Positions 7,796 through 17,012 of a DNA stretch of 64,000 nucleotides are shown piece by piece (position 1 is the first letter of the stretch; each line of letters begins with the position of its first letter). The translations under genes were made by a program, and so were the position numbers. The notes under the pieces are model-generated. The model did no database searches. It saw nothing but the letters and a program-made list of their open reading frames with translations, and was not told the origin of the DNA. The DNA is taken from assembly GCF_003001695.1 (NCBI RefSeq), contig NZ_PVYX01000001.1, positions 1,860,001 to 1,924,000 of the forward strand, read 5' to 3'. The stretch comes from Flagellimonas meridianipacifica (lineage in GTDB: Bacteria; Bacteroidota; Bacteroidia; Flavobacteriales; Flavobacteriaceae).

Positions 7796-8428
7796 ATGAA
7801 AAAAACTTTTGTTTTAGTCGTTCTTTTCATATTTCCTTTAGTGGCATATCTCTTTTTTGCCTCAGGGGTCAACAACTTCGGAAAACTACCTGTCTTGACT
7901 GAAAATGTTCCTGAACCCATCCAGTTTTCAGGAGATAACCAATTGACAGATAAAATTACCATCTTAGGTTTTTTGGGTAAGAATATTGGCAAAAAGAAAG
8001 GAAACGCCTTCAATCTCAATCAAAAAATATATAAACGGTTCAGTGAGTTCAACGATTTTCAAATGTTGATGATTGTTCCAAATGGACTTGAGGATGAAGT
8101 GGGCGCCTTAAAAGAAGAATTGGGTGCTCTATCCGAAGTGGACAAATGGAATTTTGCCTTTGGGGAAGAAGGTGATGTCCAAAACTTCTTTAGAAGTCTA
8201 GGGACCAATTTGGAGTTGGGACAAGATTTTAGCACACCTTATGTTTTCATTATTGATAAGGACAGAAACCTTAGGGGTAGAAATGATGATGAGGACGAAG
8301 GGGTAAAGTTTGGGTTCAACACAACATCGGTGGCTGAGCTCAACAATAAAATGGAAGATGACGTAAAAATCATTTTGGCTGAGTATCGATTAGCTTTAAA
8401 AAAGAACAATGCCAACAGGAGCAAATAG
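7796..8428 (+). CDS. Membrane-anchored SCO/thioredoxin-like protein without cysteines
   Basis: A 210-residue protein with an N-terminal membrane helix (about residues 4-22). A probable thioredoxin-like domain follows: a hydrophobic strand ITILGFLG at 54, and YVFIIDKDRNLRGR, the strand-turn usual near the end of SCO and peroxiredoxin folds. The whole sequence contains no cysteine, so neither copper binding by CxxxC nor thiol chemistry is possible. Its 3' end overlaps the SCO1/SenC gene by 20 bases, so the two are surely co-expressed. I infer an accessory role in oxidase biogenesis. Confidence 0.7.
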   Translation: MKKTFVLVVLFIFPLVAYLFFASGVNNFGKLPVLTENVPEPIQFSGDNQLTDKITILGFLGKNIGKKKGNAFNLNQKIYKRFSEFNDFQMLMIVPNGLEDEVGALKEELGALSEVDKWNFAFGEEGDVQNFFRSLGTNLELGQDFSTPYVFIIDKDRNLRGRNDDEDEGVKFGFNTTSVAELNNKMEDDVKIILAEYRLALKKNNANRSK

Positions 8429-9155
8429 CAAGAAAAAATACACTTACGTTTGGGTATCTGCCATAATTTTGATTTTCGGGACTTTCGCTGTGTATGAAAT
8501 TTCCAAAAGATTAAAGGAAGGTACCGTTGTAGAAAACGATAGGATGAGCATTCCCAATCTTGGAAAAGAAGTTGGTTTTGTGGTAAACGAAGGTAAAAAA
8601 CGTAGGGTACCCGCATTTTCGTTTAGAAACCAAGACAGTGTTCTAATATCTGACAAAGACTATTTGGGAAAGGTCTATGTGGTCGAATTCTTTTTCACGA
8701 CTTGTCCCACCATCTGCCCCATAATGACCAAAAATCTGGTGGAACTACAGGATACTTTTAAGGAGTATGAAGATTTTGGAGTTGCTTCGTTTACCATTAA
8801 CCCTAGATATGATACACCTTCAGTACTAAAGGCTTATACCAAAAAGTATGGTATAGAAGATAAAGATTGGCACTTACTAACAGGAGATAGGGATTCCATT
8901 TATAGTTTAGCACAAGAAGGATTTTATCTTCCGGCCATTGAAGACTCCAGTGCTCCAGGGGGGTTTGAGCATTCTGGTATGCTAGCCTTGATAGATAAAC
9001 AAGGAAATATTCGAAGTAGGGAAGATAATTATGGAAACCCCATTATATACTATCGTGGAACGGTCACCGAGGAACAAGGTGTCAACGAAGAAGGAGAACC
9101 TCAGCAAATAACCATGTTAAAAGAAGACATTAAAAAATTATTACTCGAGGAATGA
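8409..9155 (+). CDS. SCO1/SenC family copper chaperone for cytochrome oxidase
   Basis: A 248-residue protein with one N-terminal membrane helix (about 12-30) and a periplasmic thioredoxin-like domain. The copper ligands are visible as C99 and C103 in CPTIC and H188 in FEHSG, the standard SCO arrangement. SCO proteins deliver copper to, or keep reduced, the CuA site of oxidase subunit II. It lies between the cysteine-free SCO-like gene (20-base overlap) and the DUF420 gene (4-base ATGA overlap), a tight assembly-factor operon. Confidence 0.93.
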   Translation: MPTGANSKKKYTYVWVSAIILIFGTFAVYEISKRLKEGTVVENDRMSIPNLGKEVGFVVNEGKKRRVPAFSFRNQDSVLISDKDYLGKVYVVEFFFTTCPTICPIMTKNLVELQDTFKEYEDFGVASFTINPRYDTPSVLKAYTKKYGIEDKDWHLLTGDRDSIYSLAQEGFYLPAIEDSSAPGGFEHSGMLALIDKQGNIRSREDNYGNPIIYYRGTVTEEQGVNEEGEPQQITMLKEDIKKLLLEE

Positions 9156-9688
9156 CGCAGGAAATTTCACTTAAAACGAAAAGATACAACCGATGGATTA
9201 CAATTGTTTCCATCGTAATTCCGGTGGTAGTTGCTCTATTGTTTGGTTATAAGATTCCCAACGCGGAGCCCCTATCTTTTTTACCTCCCATTTACGCCAC
9301 GACCAATGGAATAACAGCTATACTTTTGGTTTTCGCAGTCCTAGCTATCAAGAATGGAAAAAGGAAACAGCATCAAAATCTGATGACAACCTGCATCATT
9401 CTCTCTGTTTTGTTTTTGGTGATGTATGTGGCTTACCATATGACTTCGGAGAGCACAAAATTTGGAGGCGAAGGGATTTTACGATATGTCTATTTCTTTA
9501 TTCTGATTAGCCACATTGTGTTGTCCATAATCATTATACCTTTGGTATTGATAACCTATTCCAAAGCCTATTTAAAGGATTTTGTTGCTCACAAAAAATG
9601 GGCGAAATATACATTTCCCATTTGGCTTTATGTTGCTGTGACAGGCGTTGTAGTCTATTTAATGATTTCTCCTTATTATGTGCATTGA
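9152..9688 (+). CDS. DUF420 family membrane protein, probable oxidase assembly factor
   Basis: A 178-residue protein with five hydrophobic segments, matching the DUF420 pattern (LPPIYATTNGITAILL near residue 44, MYVAYHMTS near 91, SHIVLSIIIIPLVL near 121, HKKWAKYTFPIWLYVAVTGV near 148). Conserved histidines in the middle helices could contact heme or metal. Members in Firmicutes (CtaM) are required for haem-copper oxidase maturation. The overlap with the SCO gene supports the same role here. Confidence 0.85.
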   Translation: MTQEISLKTKRYNRWITIVSIVIPVVVALLFGYKIPNAEPLSFLPPIYATTNGITAILLVFAVLAIKNGKRKQHQNLMTTCIILSVLFLVMYVAYHMTSESTKFGGEGILRYVYFFILISHIVLSIIIIPLVLITYSKAYLKDFVAHKKWAKYTFPIWLYVAVTGVVVYLMISPYYVH

Positions 9689-9691
9689 TTT

Positions 9692-9907
9692 ATGAAAACC
9701 AAGATTTCCATAGTACTACTTTTTTTGGTTTTTCTTACGCCACAATTTGTGGATGCACAGTGCGCTATGTGTAGGGCGGTTGTGGAAAGCGAGGGTGATC
9801 CGGAATCTGCTGAAGCCCTTAACGATGGCATAGTCTATTTGATGGCTATACCTTACATTTTAGTAGCAGGGCTCTTCTTTTTTATCTATCGAAAGATGCG
9901 TCGATAA
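9692..9907 (+). CDS. Small secreted/membrane protein with CAMC motif
   Basis: A 71-residue protein with an N-terminal signal peptide likely cut after FVDA (residue 22). The mature start QCAMCRAVVES carries two cysteines spaced CxxC, and a C-terminal helix (about 47-66) is followed by a basic tail. Three bases separate it from the DUF420 gene, so it is the last member of the oxidase assembly cluster. I know of no assigned function. A metal-handling or redox role at the periplasmic face is inference from the CxxC and neighbours. Confidence 0.78.
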   Translation: MKTKISIVLLFLVFLTPQFVDAQCAMCRAVVESEGDPESAEALNDGIVYLMAIPYILVAGLFFFIYRKMRR

Positions 9908-9948
9908 AGGGGTTACTTAAAAATTAACATTTTTTTTACGCATTTAGT

Positions 9949-9973
9949 GTAACATTAGGATTTACTTGTCGTC
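9949..9973 (+). promoter_or_regulatory. Candidate ECF-sigma promoter for the ABC export operon
   Basis: GTAACATT at 9949-9956 and CGTC at 9970-9973 give an AAC-N16-CGTC arrangement, followed by GTATAA. This is the general shape of ECF sigma promoters. No TTG/TAnnTTTG pair is seen upstream of the operon. The ATG at 10022 is 48 bases downstream. Confidence 0.4.
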
Positions 9974-10021
9974 GTATAAGTGTACGCTTGCGTATTTCAT
10001 CAATCACCAAACACCAACCAC

Positions 10022-11266
10022 ATGTTCGATTTAGAAAGGTGGCAAGAAATATTTGACACCATACGAAAGAACAAATTACGTACTTTCCTTACCGGACTAT
10101 CCGTAGCTTCCGGGATATTCATATTGGTTATTTTATTAGGATTTGGTCAAGGCATGCAAAATGGCATTGAACAGGAGTTCAAGCAAGATGCATCCACAAG
10201 TGTTTGGGCCTGGCCAGGGGTTACTTCCAAAGAATACAAAGGACTAAACCCTGGAAGAAGAATCCAGTTTATAAATGACAATTTCGAAACGGTGAGTTCT
10301 ATGTACAGGGAAGACATAGAATATGAATCCGCGCGAATCTTTGTTAGGGATATCACAGTAAACTATGGAAAAGAAGCACTTGTATATAGCGTGCAAGGAG
10401 TGGCTTCTGACTTTCAGTTCATAGAAAATACCGGAATGATTGAGGGACGTTTTGTCAATTTCCAAGATGAAATGTCGATGGGAAAAGTAGCCATTATTGG
10501 AAAAAAAATACGGAACGATGTTTTCAACAAAATAGATTCCCCGCTTGGTGAATACATTGATATTTCAGGAATTCCCTTCAAAATTATTGGTGTTTTCAAA
10601 GAAATGAATGAACGGGAAGAAGAACGAATTTATATTCCAATAACAACAGCACAGCGTGTTTTCAATGGTGGTAATAGGGTAAACAATCTATCTTATACAC
10701 TTCCCCCAGTTGAGAATTTTGACCAAGCAGTTGCCCAGGCTGTAGAGTTTAAAGAGAACTTGCAAAGCTATTTGCAACAAGCGCATACTGTAGCACCAGA
10801 CGATAATGGCGCCATGGAGGTATGGAGTGCCATGGAGGAAGCGAAGCGCTATTATGGACTAACGGGCAACATTAAGATTTTTTTCTGGTTTGTTGGAGTT
10901 TGCACGATTGTAGCCGGAGTTGTGGGGGTGAGTAACATTATGCTGATTGTGGTTCGGGAAAGGACCCGAGAAATTGGGATTCGGAAAGCATTGGGAGCGA
11001 AACCCTGGTCCATTGTAGGAATGATTTTGCACGAGTCCATTTTTGTAACGGCCATTTCAGGTTTTGCTGGACTTATTTTTAGCATGGCATTACTTGAAAT
11101 AGTTGGACCCAACGTAGAAGTGGATTATGTGGTCAACCCCTCGGTGAATTTCAACGTGGCTTTCGCAACTGTGCTGGTACTCATATTGGCAGGAACCCTT
11201 GCGGGATTTGTTCCAGCTTGGAGAGCGGCAAAAGTTCAGGTGATAGAATCATTGCGAGAAGAATAA
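10022..11266 (+). CDS. ABC transporter permease, MacB/FtsX type (module 1, A type)
   Basis: A 414-residue permease. It has an N-terminal helix (about 20-42), a MacB-type periplasmic core domain, and three C-terminal helices of the FtsX domain. The coupling segment reads VRERTREIGIRKALGAKPWSI (about 305-325). The start at 10022 (MFDLERW) is chosen over an upstream in-frame ATG at 9980 because the paralogue at 14485 begins MFSRDTW at the same point. It is the first gene of a nine-kilobase MacB-HlyD-TolC operon. No ATPase gene lies upstream, so it probably uses the one at 13791. Confidence 0.92.
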   Translation: MFDLERWQEIFDTIRKNKLRTFLTGLSVASGIFILVILLGFGQGMQNGIEQEFKQDASTSVWAWPGVTSKEYKGLNPGRRIQFINDNFETVSSMYREDIEYESARIFVRDITVNYGKEALVYSVQGVASDFQFIENTGMIEGRFVNFQDEMSMGKVAIIGKKIRNDVFNKIDSPLGEYIDISGIPFKIIGVFKEMNEREEERIYIPITTAQRVFNGGNRVNNLSYTLPPVENFDQAVAQAVEFKENLQSYLQQAHTVAPDDNGAMEVWSAMEEAKRYYGLTGNIKIFFWFVGVCTIVAGVVGVSNIMLIVVRERTREIGIRKALGAKPWSIVGMILHESIFVTAISGFAGLIFSMALLEIVGPNVEVDYVVNPSVNFNVAFATVLVLILAGTLAGFVPAWRAAKVQVIESLREE

Positions 11267-11287
11267 AAGGATAAAGCAAGCACAGAA

Positions 11288-12550
11288 ATGTTCAACAAAG
11301 ACAGATGGAAAGAAATACTTGAGGTACTGACCAGCAACGTTTGGAGGACAATTTTTACTGCCTTTGGTGTCTGTTGGGGAATCTTCATTCTCATTGTATT
11401 GCTAGCTGCCGGTAAGGGATTGGAAAATGGAATTAAAAAGGATTTCGGGGATATAGCCACGAACACAATGTTCATGTGGACCCGAAGTACAACTAGGGCC
11501 TACGAAGGTCTTCCCAAGGGACGAAGCTTTGAATTTAGAACAAGCGATGTTCAGGCGATTCAAGATAATGTCCCAAATCTCCGGTTTATTTCACCACGTA
11601 ACCAACTAAGCGGATTTAGGAGTGGTGGAAACAATGTAGTTCGTGGCATACGAACCGGTTCCTATAACATATATGGTGATTACCCAGAGATTATCAATCA
11701 AGACCCTATGACGGTCACTTCGGGGCGCTTTATCAATTATAACGATATCAACGAAAAAAGAAAAGTAGCGGTCATTGGTAGGGGTATAAAAAGTGACCTC
11801 TATGAAAAAGGTGAAGATGTTCTTGGTACCTATATCAAAATTCAAGGTGTCAATTTTATGGTGATAGGCACCTACAAAAAGAACAGTAATGATGGGGATG
11901 GAGAGGAAGCCCAAAAAGAAATCTTTGTTCCCTTTACATCTTTTTCCCAAGCTTTTAATAGAGGGGAAGAAGTAGGTTGGATGGCGATTACTGCGCATGA
12001 TGGCCATTCAATTTCGGTTTTGAAAGAGGATATTGTGGGTGAAATGAAGAAAAGGCACAAAGTACATCCAGAAGATAATAGGGCCATTGGATATTTTGAC
12101 CTTTATGAACAGTATAACCGTGTTGAGAGCTTGTTCGGAGCCTTAAAGGCGGTAGCTTACATTGTAGGTATTATGGTTTTGCTTTCCGGAATAATCGGTG
12201 TGAGCAATATTATGCTGATTGTGGTAAAAGAAAGAACCAAGGAAATAGGTATACGAAGAGCATTGGGGGAATCCCCATGGTCCATTAAACTGCAAATACT
12301 GATGGAGTCCATTTTCTTGACAATAATATCTGGAATGACCGGTATTATTCTTGGCTCGTTGGTCATTTATGGAATCAATTCCCTGTTGGATAGTGTGGGC
12401 CCAGTAGATATGTTTTTAAATCCCAGTGTAAGTGTTGGAGTAGTTAGTGGAGCTTTGATGATTTTAATGATATCAGGATTACTTGCTGGATTTATTCCCG
12501 CTAACAGTGCCATACGCGTGCGACCCATTGAAGCTTTAAGAACTGAATAA
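11288..12550 (+). CDS. ABC transporter permease, MacB/FtsX type (module 1, B type)
   Basis: A 420-residue permease with the same layout as the preceding gene: N-terminal helix, periplasmic core, FtsX C-terminal domain with VKERTKEIGIRRALGESPWSI. It resembles the B permease at 15716 more than its neighbour, sharing the start pattern RWKEI/TWQEI and GVCWGIF/GVLWGIF. I infer that A and B form a heterodimer. The spacer to the A gene is 21 bases. The exported substrate is unknown. Confidence 0.92.
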   Translation: MFNKDRWKEILEVLTSNVWRTIFTAFGVCWGIFILIVLLAAGKGLENGIKKDFGDIATNTMFMWTRSTTRAYEGLPKGRSFEFRTSDVQAIQDNVPNLRFISPRNQLSGFRSGGNNVVRGIRTGSYNIYGDYPEIINQDPMTVTSGRFINYNDINEKRKVAVIGRGIKSDLYEKGEDVLGTYIKIQGVNFMVIGTYKKNSNDGDGEEAQKEIFVPFTSFSQAFNRGEEVGWMAITAHDGHSISVLKEDIVGEMKKRHKVHPEDNRAIGYFDLYEQYNRVESLFGALKAVAYIVGIMVLLSGIIGVSNIMLIVVKERTKEIGIRRALGESPWSIKLQILMESIFLTIISGMTGIILGSLVIYGINSLLDSVGPVDMFLNPSVSVGVVSGALMILMISGLLAGFIPANSAIRVRPIEALRTE

Positions 12551-12580
12551 AAAATCAATCAAATCAAACTATAGAAAAAA

Positions 12581-13693
12581 ATGAAAAAATCAGTAACCAT
12601 TGTCATTCTGGTCTTAATTCTAGTAATATTTGGAGGGTCAATGTATTATCTGTACCAAAAGAATGCAGAAGATCCAGTAGTCTATAAGACGGAGCAATTG
12701 TCCAAACAGAGTATTGTCAAAAAAGCAGTGGCCACAGGTAGTATTCTTCCTTTGGAAGAAGTATTGATAAAACCGAACATTTCGGGAGTCATTGATGAGA
12801 TTTATGTGGAAGGTGGAGACTATGTGAAATCGGGCGATTTATTGGCTAAAATAAAAGTTGTCCCCAATTTAACAGCATTGAATGATGCCCGGAATGCTAT
12901 CAATGAAGCCAAAATAAATCTGGAGGATCAAAAAAGAAATTATGACCGTCAATTAGCCATTTTCAACAAAGGGGTAATCCCACAGGCCGATTTGGAAAGA
13001 GCCCAGGTCACTTATGATCAAGCCAAACAATCTTATAGAGCTGCAAACGAACGGTACGATATTGTAAAAACAGGTACCACTAGAGGTTTAAGTAGTGCTG
13101 CCAATACCTTGATTCGTGCTACGGTAAGTGGTATGGTGCTCGAAGTACCAGTTGAGGTAGGGAATCAGGTAATTGAAAGCAATAATTTCAATGAAGGAAC
13201 CACTATTGCTGCCATTGCCGATGTGGAAAAGATGATATTTGAAGGGAAGGTTGATGAGTCTGAGGTTGGAAAAATTAAAGAGGACTTGCCTTTGGAGATT
13301 ACTGTTGGCGCTATAGAGAATAGAATTTTTGACGCTGTTTTGGATTACATAGCTCCCAAAGGAAAAGAGGAGAATGGGGCTATCCAGTTTGAAATTAAAG
13401 GGACTTTGACCAAAGAAGACACAACATTTATTAGAGCTGGACTCAGCGCAAATGCCTCCATCATACTGGCTCGCGCGGACAGTGTTCTTGCACTAAAAGA
13501 AGCTCTTGTGCAATTTGATGACAATACCAAAGAGCCCTTTGTTGAAATTGAAACTTCGGATCAGCAATTCGAACGTAGGGACATTGAGTTAGGGGTGAGT
13601 GATGGTATATTTGTTGAGGTAAAATCCGGACTAGGTGCTGATGATAAAATCAAGGTTTGGAACAGTGTTGAAGAGGAAGAAAACGCTAACTAA
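12581..13693 (+). CDS. HlyD-family periplasmic adaptor subunit (module 1)
   Basis: A 370-residue membrane-fusion protein with an N-terminal helix (about 5-24) and no lipobox. It has two half-lipoyl segments (PNISGVIDEIYVEGGDYVKSG near 63; ATVSGMVLEVPVEVGNQV near 184) around a coiled-coil hairpin (NAINEAKINLEDQKRNYDRQ near 106), then a beta-barrel domain. It should connect the inner-membrane permeases to TolC. It is paralogous to the adaptor at 17013. A 97-base spacer with a small inverted repeat separates it from the ATPase gene. Confidence 0.92.
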   Translation: MKKSVTIVILVLILVIFGGSMYYLYQKNAEDPVVYKTEQLSKQSIVKKAVATGSILPLEEVLIKPNISGVIDEIYVEGGDYVKSGDLLAKIKVVPNLTALNDARNAINEAKINLEDQKRNYDRQLAIFNKGVIPQADLERAQVTYDQAKQSYRAANERYDIVKTGTTRGLSSAANTLIRATVSGMVLEVPVEVGNQVIESNNFNEGTTIAAIADVEKMIFEGKVDESEVGKIKEDLPLEITVGAIENRIFDAVLDYIAPKGKEENGAIQFEIKGTLTKEDTTFIRAGLSANASIILARADSVLALKEALVQFDDNTKEPFVEIETSDQQFERRDIELGVSDGIFVEVKSGLGADDKIKVWNSVEEEENAN

Positions 13694-13749
13694 TCTGGTC
13701 CGAAAAAAAAGTAATCTATTCTTGTAACAAAACATCAAATTATAAGTCC

Positions 13750-13765
13750 TATAACGGGAGTTATA
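13750..13765. repeat. Small inverted repeat TATAAC-GGGA-GTTATA
   Basis: A perfect 6-bp inverted repeat in the spacer between the first adaptor gene and the ABC ATPase gene. It may be an operator or a weak mRNA hairpin. There is no T-run. Confidence 0.45.
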
Positions 13766-13790
13766 ATCCTGATAGCTAATAACACCAATC

Positions 13791-14495
13791 ATGATAGAAA
13801 TCAAAGATCTTCATAAATCCTATAAAATGGGTAGCAACTCCCTCCATGTACTTAAGGGAATCAATTTTTCGGCAAAGGCCGGGGAGCTTGTTGCCATTAT
13901 GGGTTCATCAGGTTCTGGAAAATCAACCTTACTTAATATTTTGGGAATGTTGGATGAGGCAGATTCTGGAGAGTACACCTTGGATGGTGTTCCTATCAGG
14001 GACTTGAGCGAAACCAAAGCTGCCCAATATCGCAATAAGTTTTTGGGCTTTGTTTTTCAATCATTTAACTTAATCAATTATAAAAGTGCCATGGAGAATG
14101 TGGCACTACCATTATACTATCAAAGAGTTGCCAGAAAGGAGCGTCAGGAAAAGGCACTCAATTATTTGGAACGCGTGGGCTTGAAAGAATGGGCCGAGCA
14201 TTTACCAAATGAACTTTCAGGGGGTCAAAAACAGCGAGTAGCCATAGCTAGGGCCATGGCAGCAGAGCCTAAGGTACTTTTGGCCGATGAGCCTACAGGT
14301 GCCTTGGATAGTAAAACATCATATGAGGTCATGGACCTTATCCAAAAAATCAACGATGAGGGGAATACCATTCTCGTGGTAACGCATGAGGAGGACATTG
14401 CCCATATGTGCAAACGGATAGTGCATCTAAGGGATGGGGTAATTGTTGAAGATAAAAAAGTTGAGCAAGTAAGAGCTTCAGAATATGTTCAGTAG
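13791..14495 (+). CDS. ABC transporter ATP-binding protein, MacB/LolD type
   Basis: A 234-residue ATPase with all motifs. Walker A is GSSGSGKST (38-46), the Q-loop FVFQSFNLI is near 86, the signature LSGGQKQR is near 142, Walker B VLLADEPTGALD is at about 162-173, and the switch histidine is in VVTHEE near 199. It is the only ATPase in the operon, although two permease pairs are present. Its end overlaps the next permease gene by 11 bases, showing direct coupling to the second module. Confidence 0.95.
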   Translation: MIEIKDLHKSYKMGSNSLHVLKGINFSAKAGELVAIMGSSGSGKSTLLNILGMLDEADSGEYTLDGVPIRDLSETKAAQYRNKFLGFVFQSFNLINYKSAMENVALPLYYQRVARKERQEKALNYLERVGLKEWAEHLPNELSGGQKQRVAIARAMAAEPKVLLADEPTGALDSKTSYEVMDLIQKINDEGNTILVVTHEEDIAHMCKRIVHLRDGVIVEDKKVEQVRASEYVQ

Positions 14496-15714
14496 GGATA
14501 CCTGGAAAGAAATATTTGATACCATCAAGAAGAACAAACTACGTACGTTCTTATCAGGATTTACGGTTGCTTTAGGTATTTTTATTGTGGTTATTTTGGT
14601 GGGTTTCACGAATGGACTGCAGAACACCTTTGACGAGTTCTTTAGTGATGATGCAACCAATACTTTCTTTCTATTTCCAGGACGAACTTCCGAACCCTAC
14701 AAAGGCTACAAATCTGGGAGACGTATAGAATTTGATAATTCTGATATAGCGGATATCAAGGAAAACTTTCCCATGTTCTTGGAATATATAACCCCAAGAA
14801 CCACACGTAGTGCTTTGGTAAAATACAAAGGGGAATCGAACAACTATACTAACCGAGCAGTAGGCCCTGCGCATCAGTTCAATGAGAAGACCATTATGAT
14901 GAAAGGCAGGTATATCAACGAAACGGATATTCAAGATAAGGCCAAACATATTGTTATTGGAAGATTGGTGGAAAAAGACCTCTTCAAAGGAGAGGATGCC
15001 ATTGGAAAATATGTGGATCTAGGAGGTAGTGCCTTCAAAATTGTTGGTGTGTTCCAAGATGACGGTGGGGATAATGAGGAACGATTCATTTACATGCCTT
15101 ATACCACAAGACAACTTATTGAGAAAAGCACGGATGAGGTAGGTCAGATTATTTTGGCCTTTAAACCAGAGATCGGTTACGCTGCAGCTCTGACCTTTGA
15201 AAAACAATTGGACAAATTTCTTCGTGATAAAAAATTTATTAGTCCAGAAGATGAAAATGGAATTTTCATTAGAAACGTAGCAGATAACTACAGACAGAAC
15301 CAACAGTTTGCCGTTGTTTTGGGGATTATTTCTTCGGTTTTTGCCTTAGGGACCATTATAGCGGGAATCATAGGTATCAGTAACATAATGGTTTTTGTGG
15401 TTAAAGAGCGCACAAAAGAATTGGGAATCCGAAAAGCTATGGGGGCTACTCCGGCTTCGGTAATTGGAACTATACTCATGGAGTCAATTGTAATCACCGC
15501 CTTTTCCGGTTTTGTGGGAATGATGATAGGGGTTGCACTTTTGAGTTCGTTGGGAGAAAAATTGGAGGATTTCTTTATCAAGAATCCCTACATAAATATG
15601 GGTTTTGCAATTTTTGCAACTCTCGTGTTGATTGTATTTGGCGCACTGGCTGGTTATGTCCCAGCGCGGCGGGCCGCTAAGATAAAGCCCATTGTGGCAC
15701 TAAGAGACGAATAG
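14485..15714 (+). CDS. ABC transporter permease, MacB/FtsX type (module 2, A type)
   Basis: A 409-residue permease paralogous to the one at 10022. Both begin with the same pattern, ending EIFDTIKKNKLRTFL here and EIFDTIRKNKLRTFL there. It has an N-terminal helix, a MacB periplasmic core, and an FtsX domain with VKERTKELGIRKAMGATPASV near 304. It starts inside the end of the ATPase gene and is followed at one base by the B-type permease. Confidence 0.93.
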   Translation: MFSRDTWKEIFDTIKKNKLRTFLSGFTVALGIFIVVILVGFTNGLQNTFDEFFSDDATNTFFLFPGRTSEPYKGYKSGRRIEFDNSDIADIKENFPMFLEYITPRTTRSALVKYKGESNNYTNRAVGPAHQFNEKTIMMKGRYINETDIQDKAKHIVIGRLVEKDLFKGEDAIGKYVDLGGSAFKIVGVFQDDGGDNEERFIYMPYTTRQLIEKSTDEVGQIILAFKPEIGYAAALTFEKQLDKFLRDKKFISPEDENGIFIRNVADNYRQNQQFAVVLGIISSVFALGTIIAGIIGISNIMVFVVKERTKELGIRKAMGATPASVIGTILMESIVITAFSGFVGMMIGVALLSSLGEKLEDFFIKNPYINMGFAIFATLVLIVFGALAGYVPARRAAKIKPIVALRDE

Positions 15715-15715
15715 A

Positions 15716-16981
15716 ATGCGATTTTTATTTGATAGAAATACTTGGCAAGAGATTTTTGGTTCCATCAGTAAGAACAAAATCCGTACGATAATTACGATTA
15801 TTGGGGTACTCTGGGGAATCTTCGTGTATATCGCAATGTCTGGAGCTGCCAAAGGTTTGGACAATGGGTTTGAAAGAGAGTTTGAAACAGTGGCAATGAA
15901 CAGCCTTTTTGCATGGGGACAAAGCACCAGCAAACCCTACGAAGGATTTAAAACAGGAAGACAAATCAGATTGCAACTAGGAGATGTGAGTGTATTACAA
16001 AATCGAATTCCTGAGATACAGTATATAGCGCCAAGAAATGCAAAAGGAGTTTTTGGTGATGGCACACCACCGTTAATTGTGAGAGGACAAAAGTCAAACA
16101 ATTTTGCGGTGTATGGCGATTTCCCAGTTTTTACAAGCATTGCGACAAAAAAGATATATGATGGTGGTCGTTTCATTAACGACGACGATATAGAACAGGC
16201 TAGGAAGGTTTGTGTAATAGGAGAGCAAACGCAAAAGGAACTTTTTGAAAAAGATGAAAATCCTATTGGTCAGTATATTCGAGTGGACAACATTTATTTT
16301 CAGGTTATTGGAGTCCACAAATTTGTTCCAGGAGGAGGATTTGAAACGGATGGAGATATCTATATCCCTTTCACAACCTATCAAAGGTTGTATAACACCG
16401 GTGATGAAATCGATTGGCTCACCATTGCTGCCTATGACGATGCCGACGTCGTTCAAGTGGAAGAAGATGTTAAGACAGTTCTGAAAAGAATACATAAAGT
16501 GGATCCTACTGATGAACGTGCTTTCGGCTCTTTCAATCTTGGTGAGATTTTCAACAGAATCATGGGCTTTTCCAAGGGATTGACTTTTTTGTCATTCGTT
16601 ATCGGGATAGCAACCATTTTGGCAGGTGTCATCGGAATCGGAAACATTCTGTTGATTTCCGTAAAAGAAAGAACAAAGGAATTGGGAGTACGAAGAGCAC
16701 TCGGAGCGACCCCTCGAGAAGTTCGGTCTCAGATTATTTTAGAGTCCGTATTCCTGACTTTCATAGCAGGAATTATCGGGATAATTTTAGGTGCGGCCAC
16801 CCTAAACTTGGTCAACAATCTAACTCAAGGGATAGATTTTCCATATACAAATCCAACCGTTCCCATACCCTATGTGGTTGGAGCCATGTTGTTAATGGTC
16901 ATCTTGGGAACATTAATTGGGCTTATACCTGCACAACGTGCGGTTAGTATTCGTCCCATAGACGCATTAAGAGAAGAATGA
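15716..16981 (+). CDS. ABC transporter permease, MacB/FtsX type (module 2, B type)
   Basis: A 421-residue permease paralogous to the one at 11288, sharing WGIF after the first helix and VKERTKELGVRRALGATPREV in the FtsX region (about 311-331). The ATG at 15716 directly follows the stop of the A permease. Like its neighbours it is predicted to lie in the inner membrane with a large periplasmic domain and to drive substrate through an adaptor-TolC conduit. Confidence 0.93.
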   Translation: MRFLFDRNTWQEIFGSISKNKIRTIITIIGVLWGIFVYIAMSGAAKGLDNGFEREFETVAMNSLFAWGQSTSKPYEGFKTGRQIRLQLGDVSVLQNRIPEIQYIAPRNAKGVFGDGTPPLIVRGQKSNNFAVYGDFPVFTSIATKKIYDGGRFINDDDIEQARKVCVIGEQTQKELFEKDENPIGQYIRVDNIYFQVIGVHKFVPGGGFETDGDIYIPFTTYQRLYNTGDEIDWLTIAAYDDADVVQVEEDVKTVLKRIHKVDPTDERAFGSFNLGEIFNRIMGFSKGLTFLSFVIGIATILAGVIGIGNILLISVKERTKELGVRRALGATPREVRSQIILESVFLTFIAGIIGIILGAATLNLVNNLTQGIDFPYTNPTVPIPYVVGAMLLMVILGTLIGLIPAQRAVSIRPIDALREE

Positions 16982-17012
16982 TAGCTAATAGTAAACTAAA
17001 TAAACCATCACG

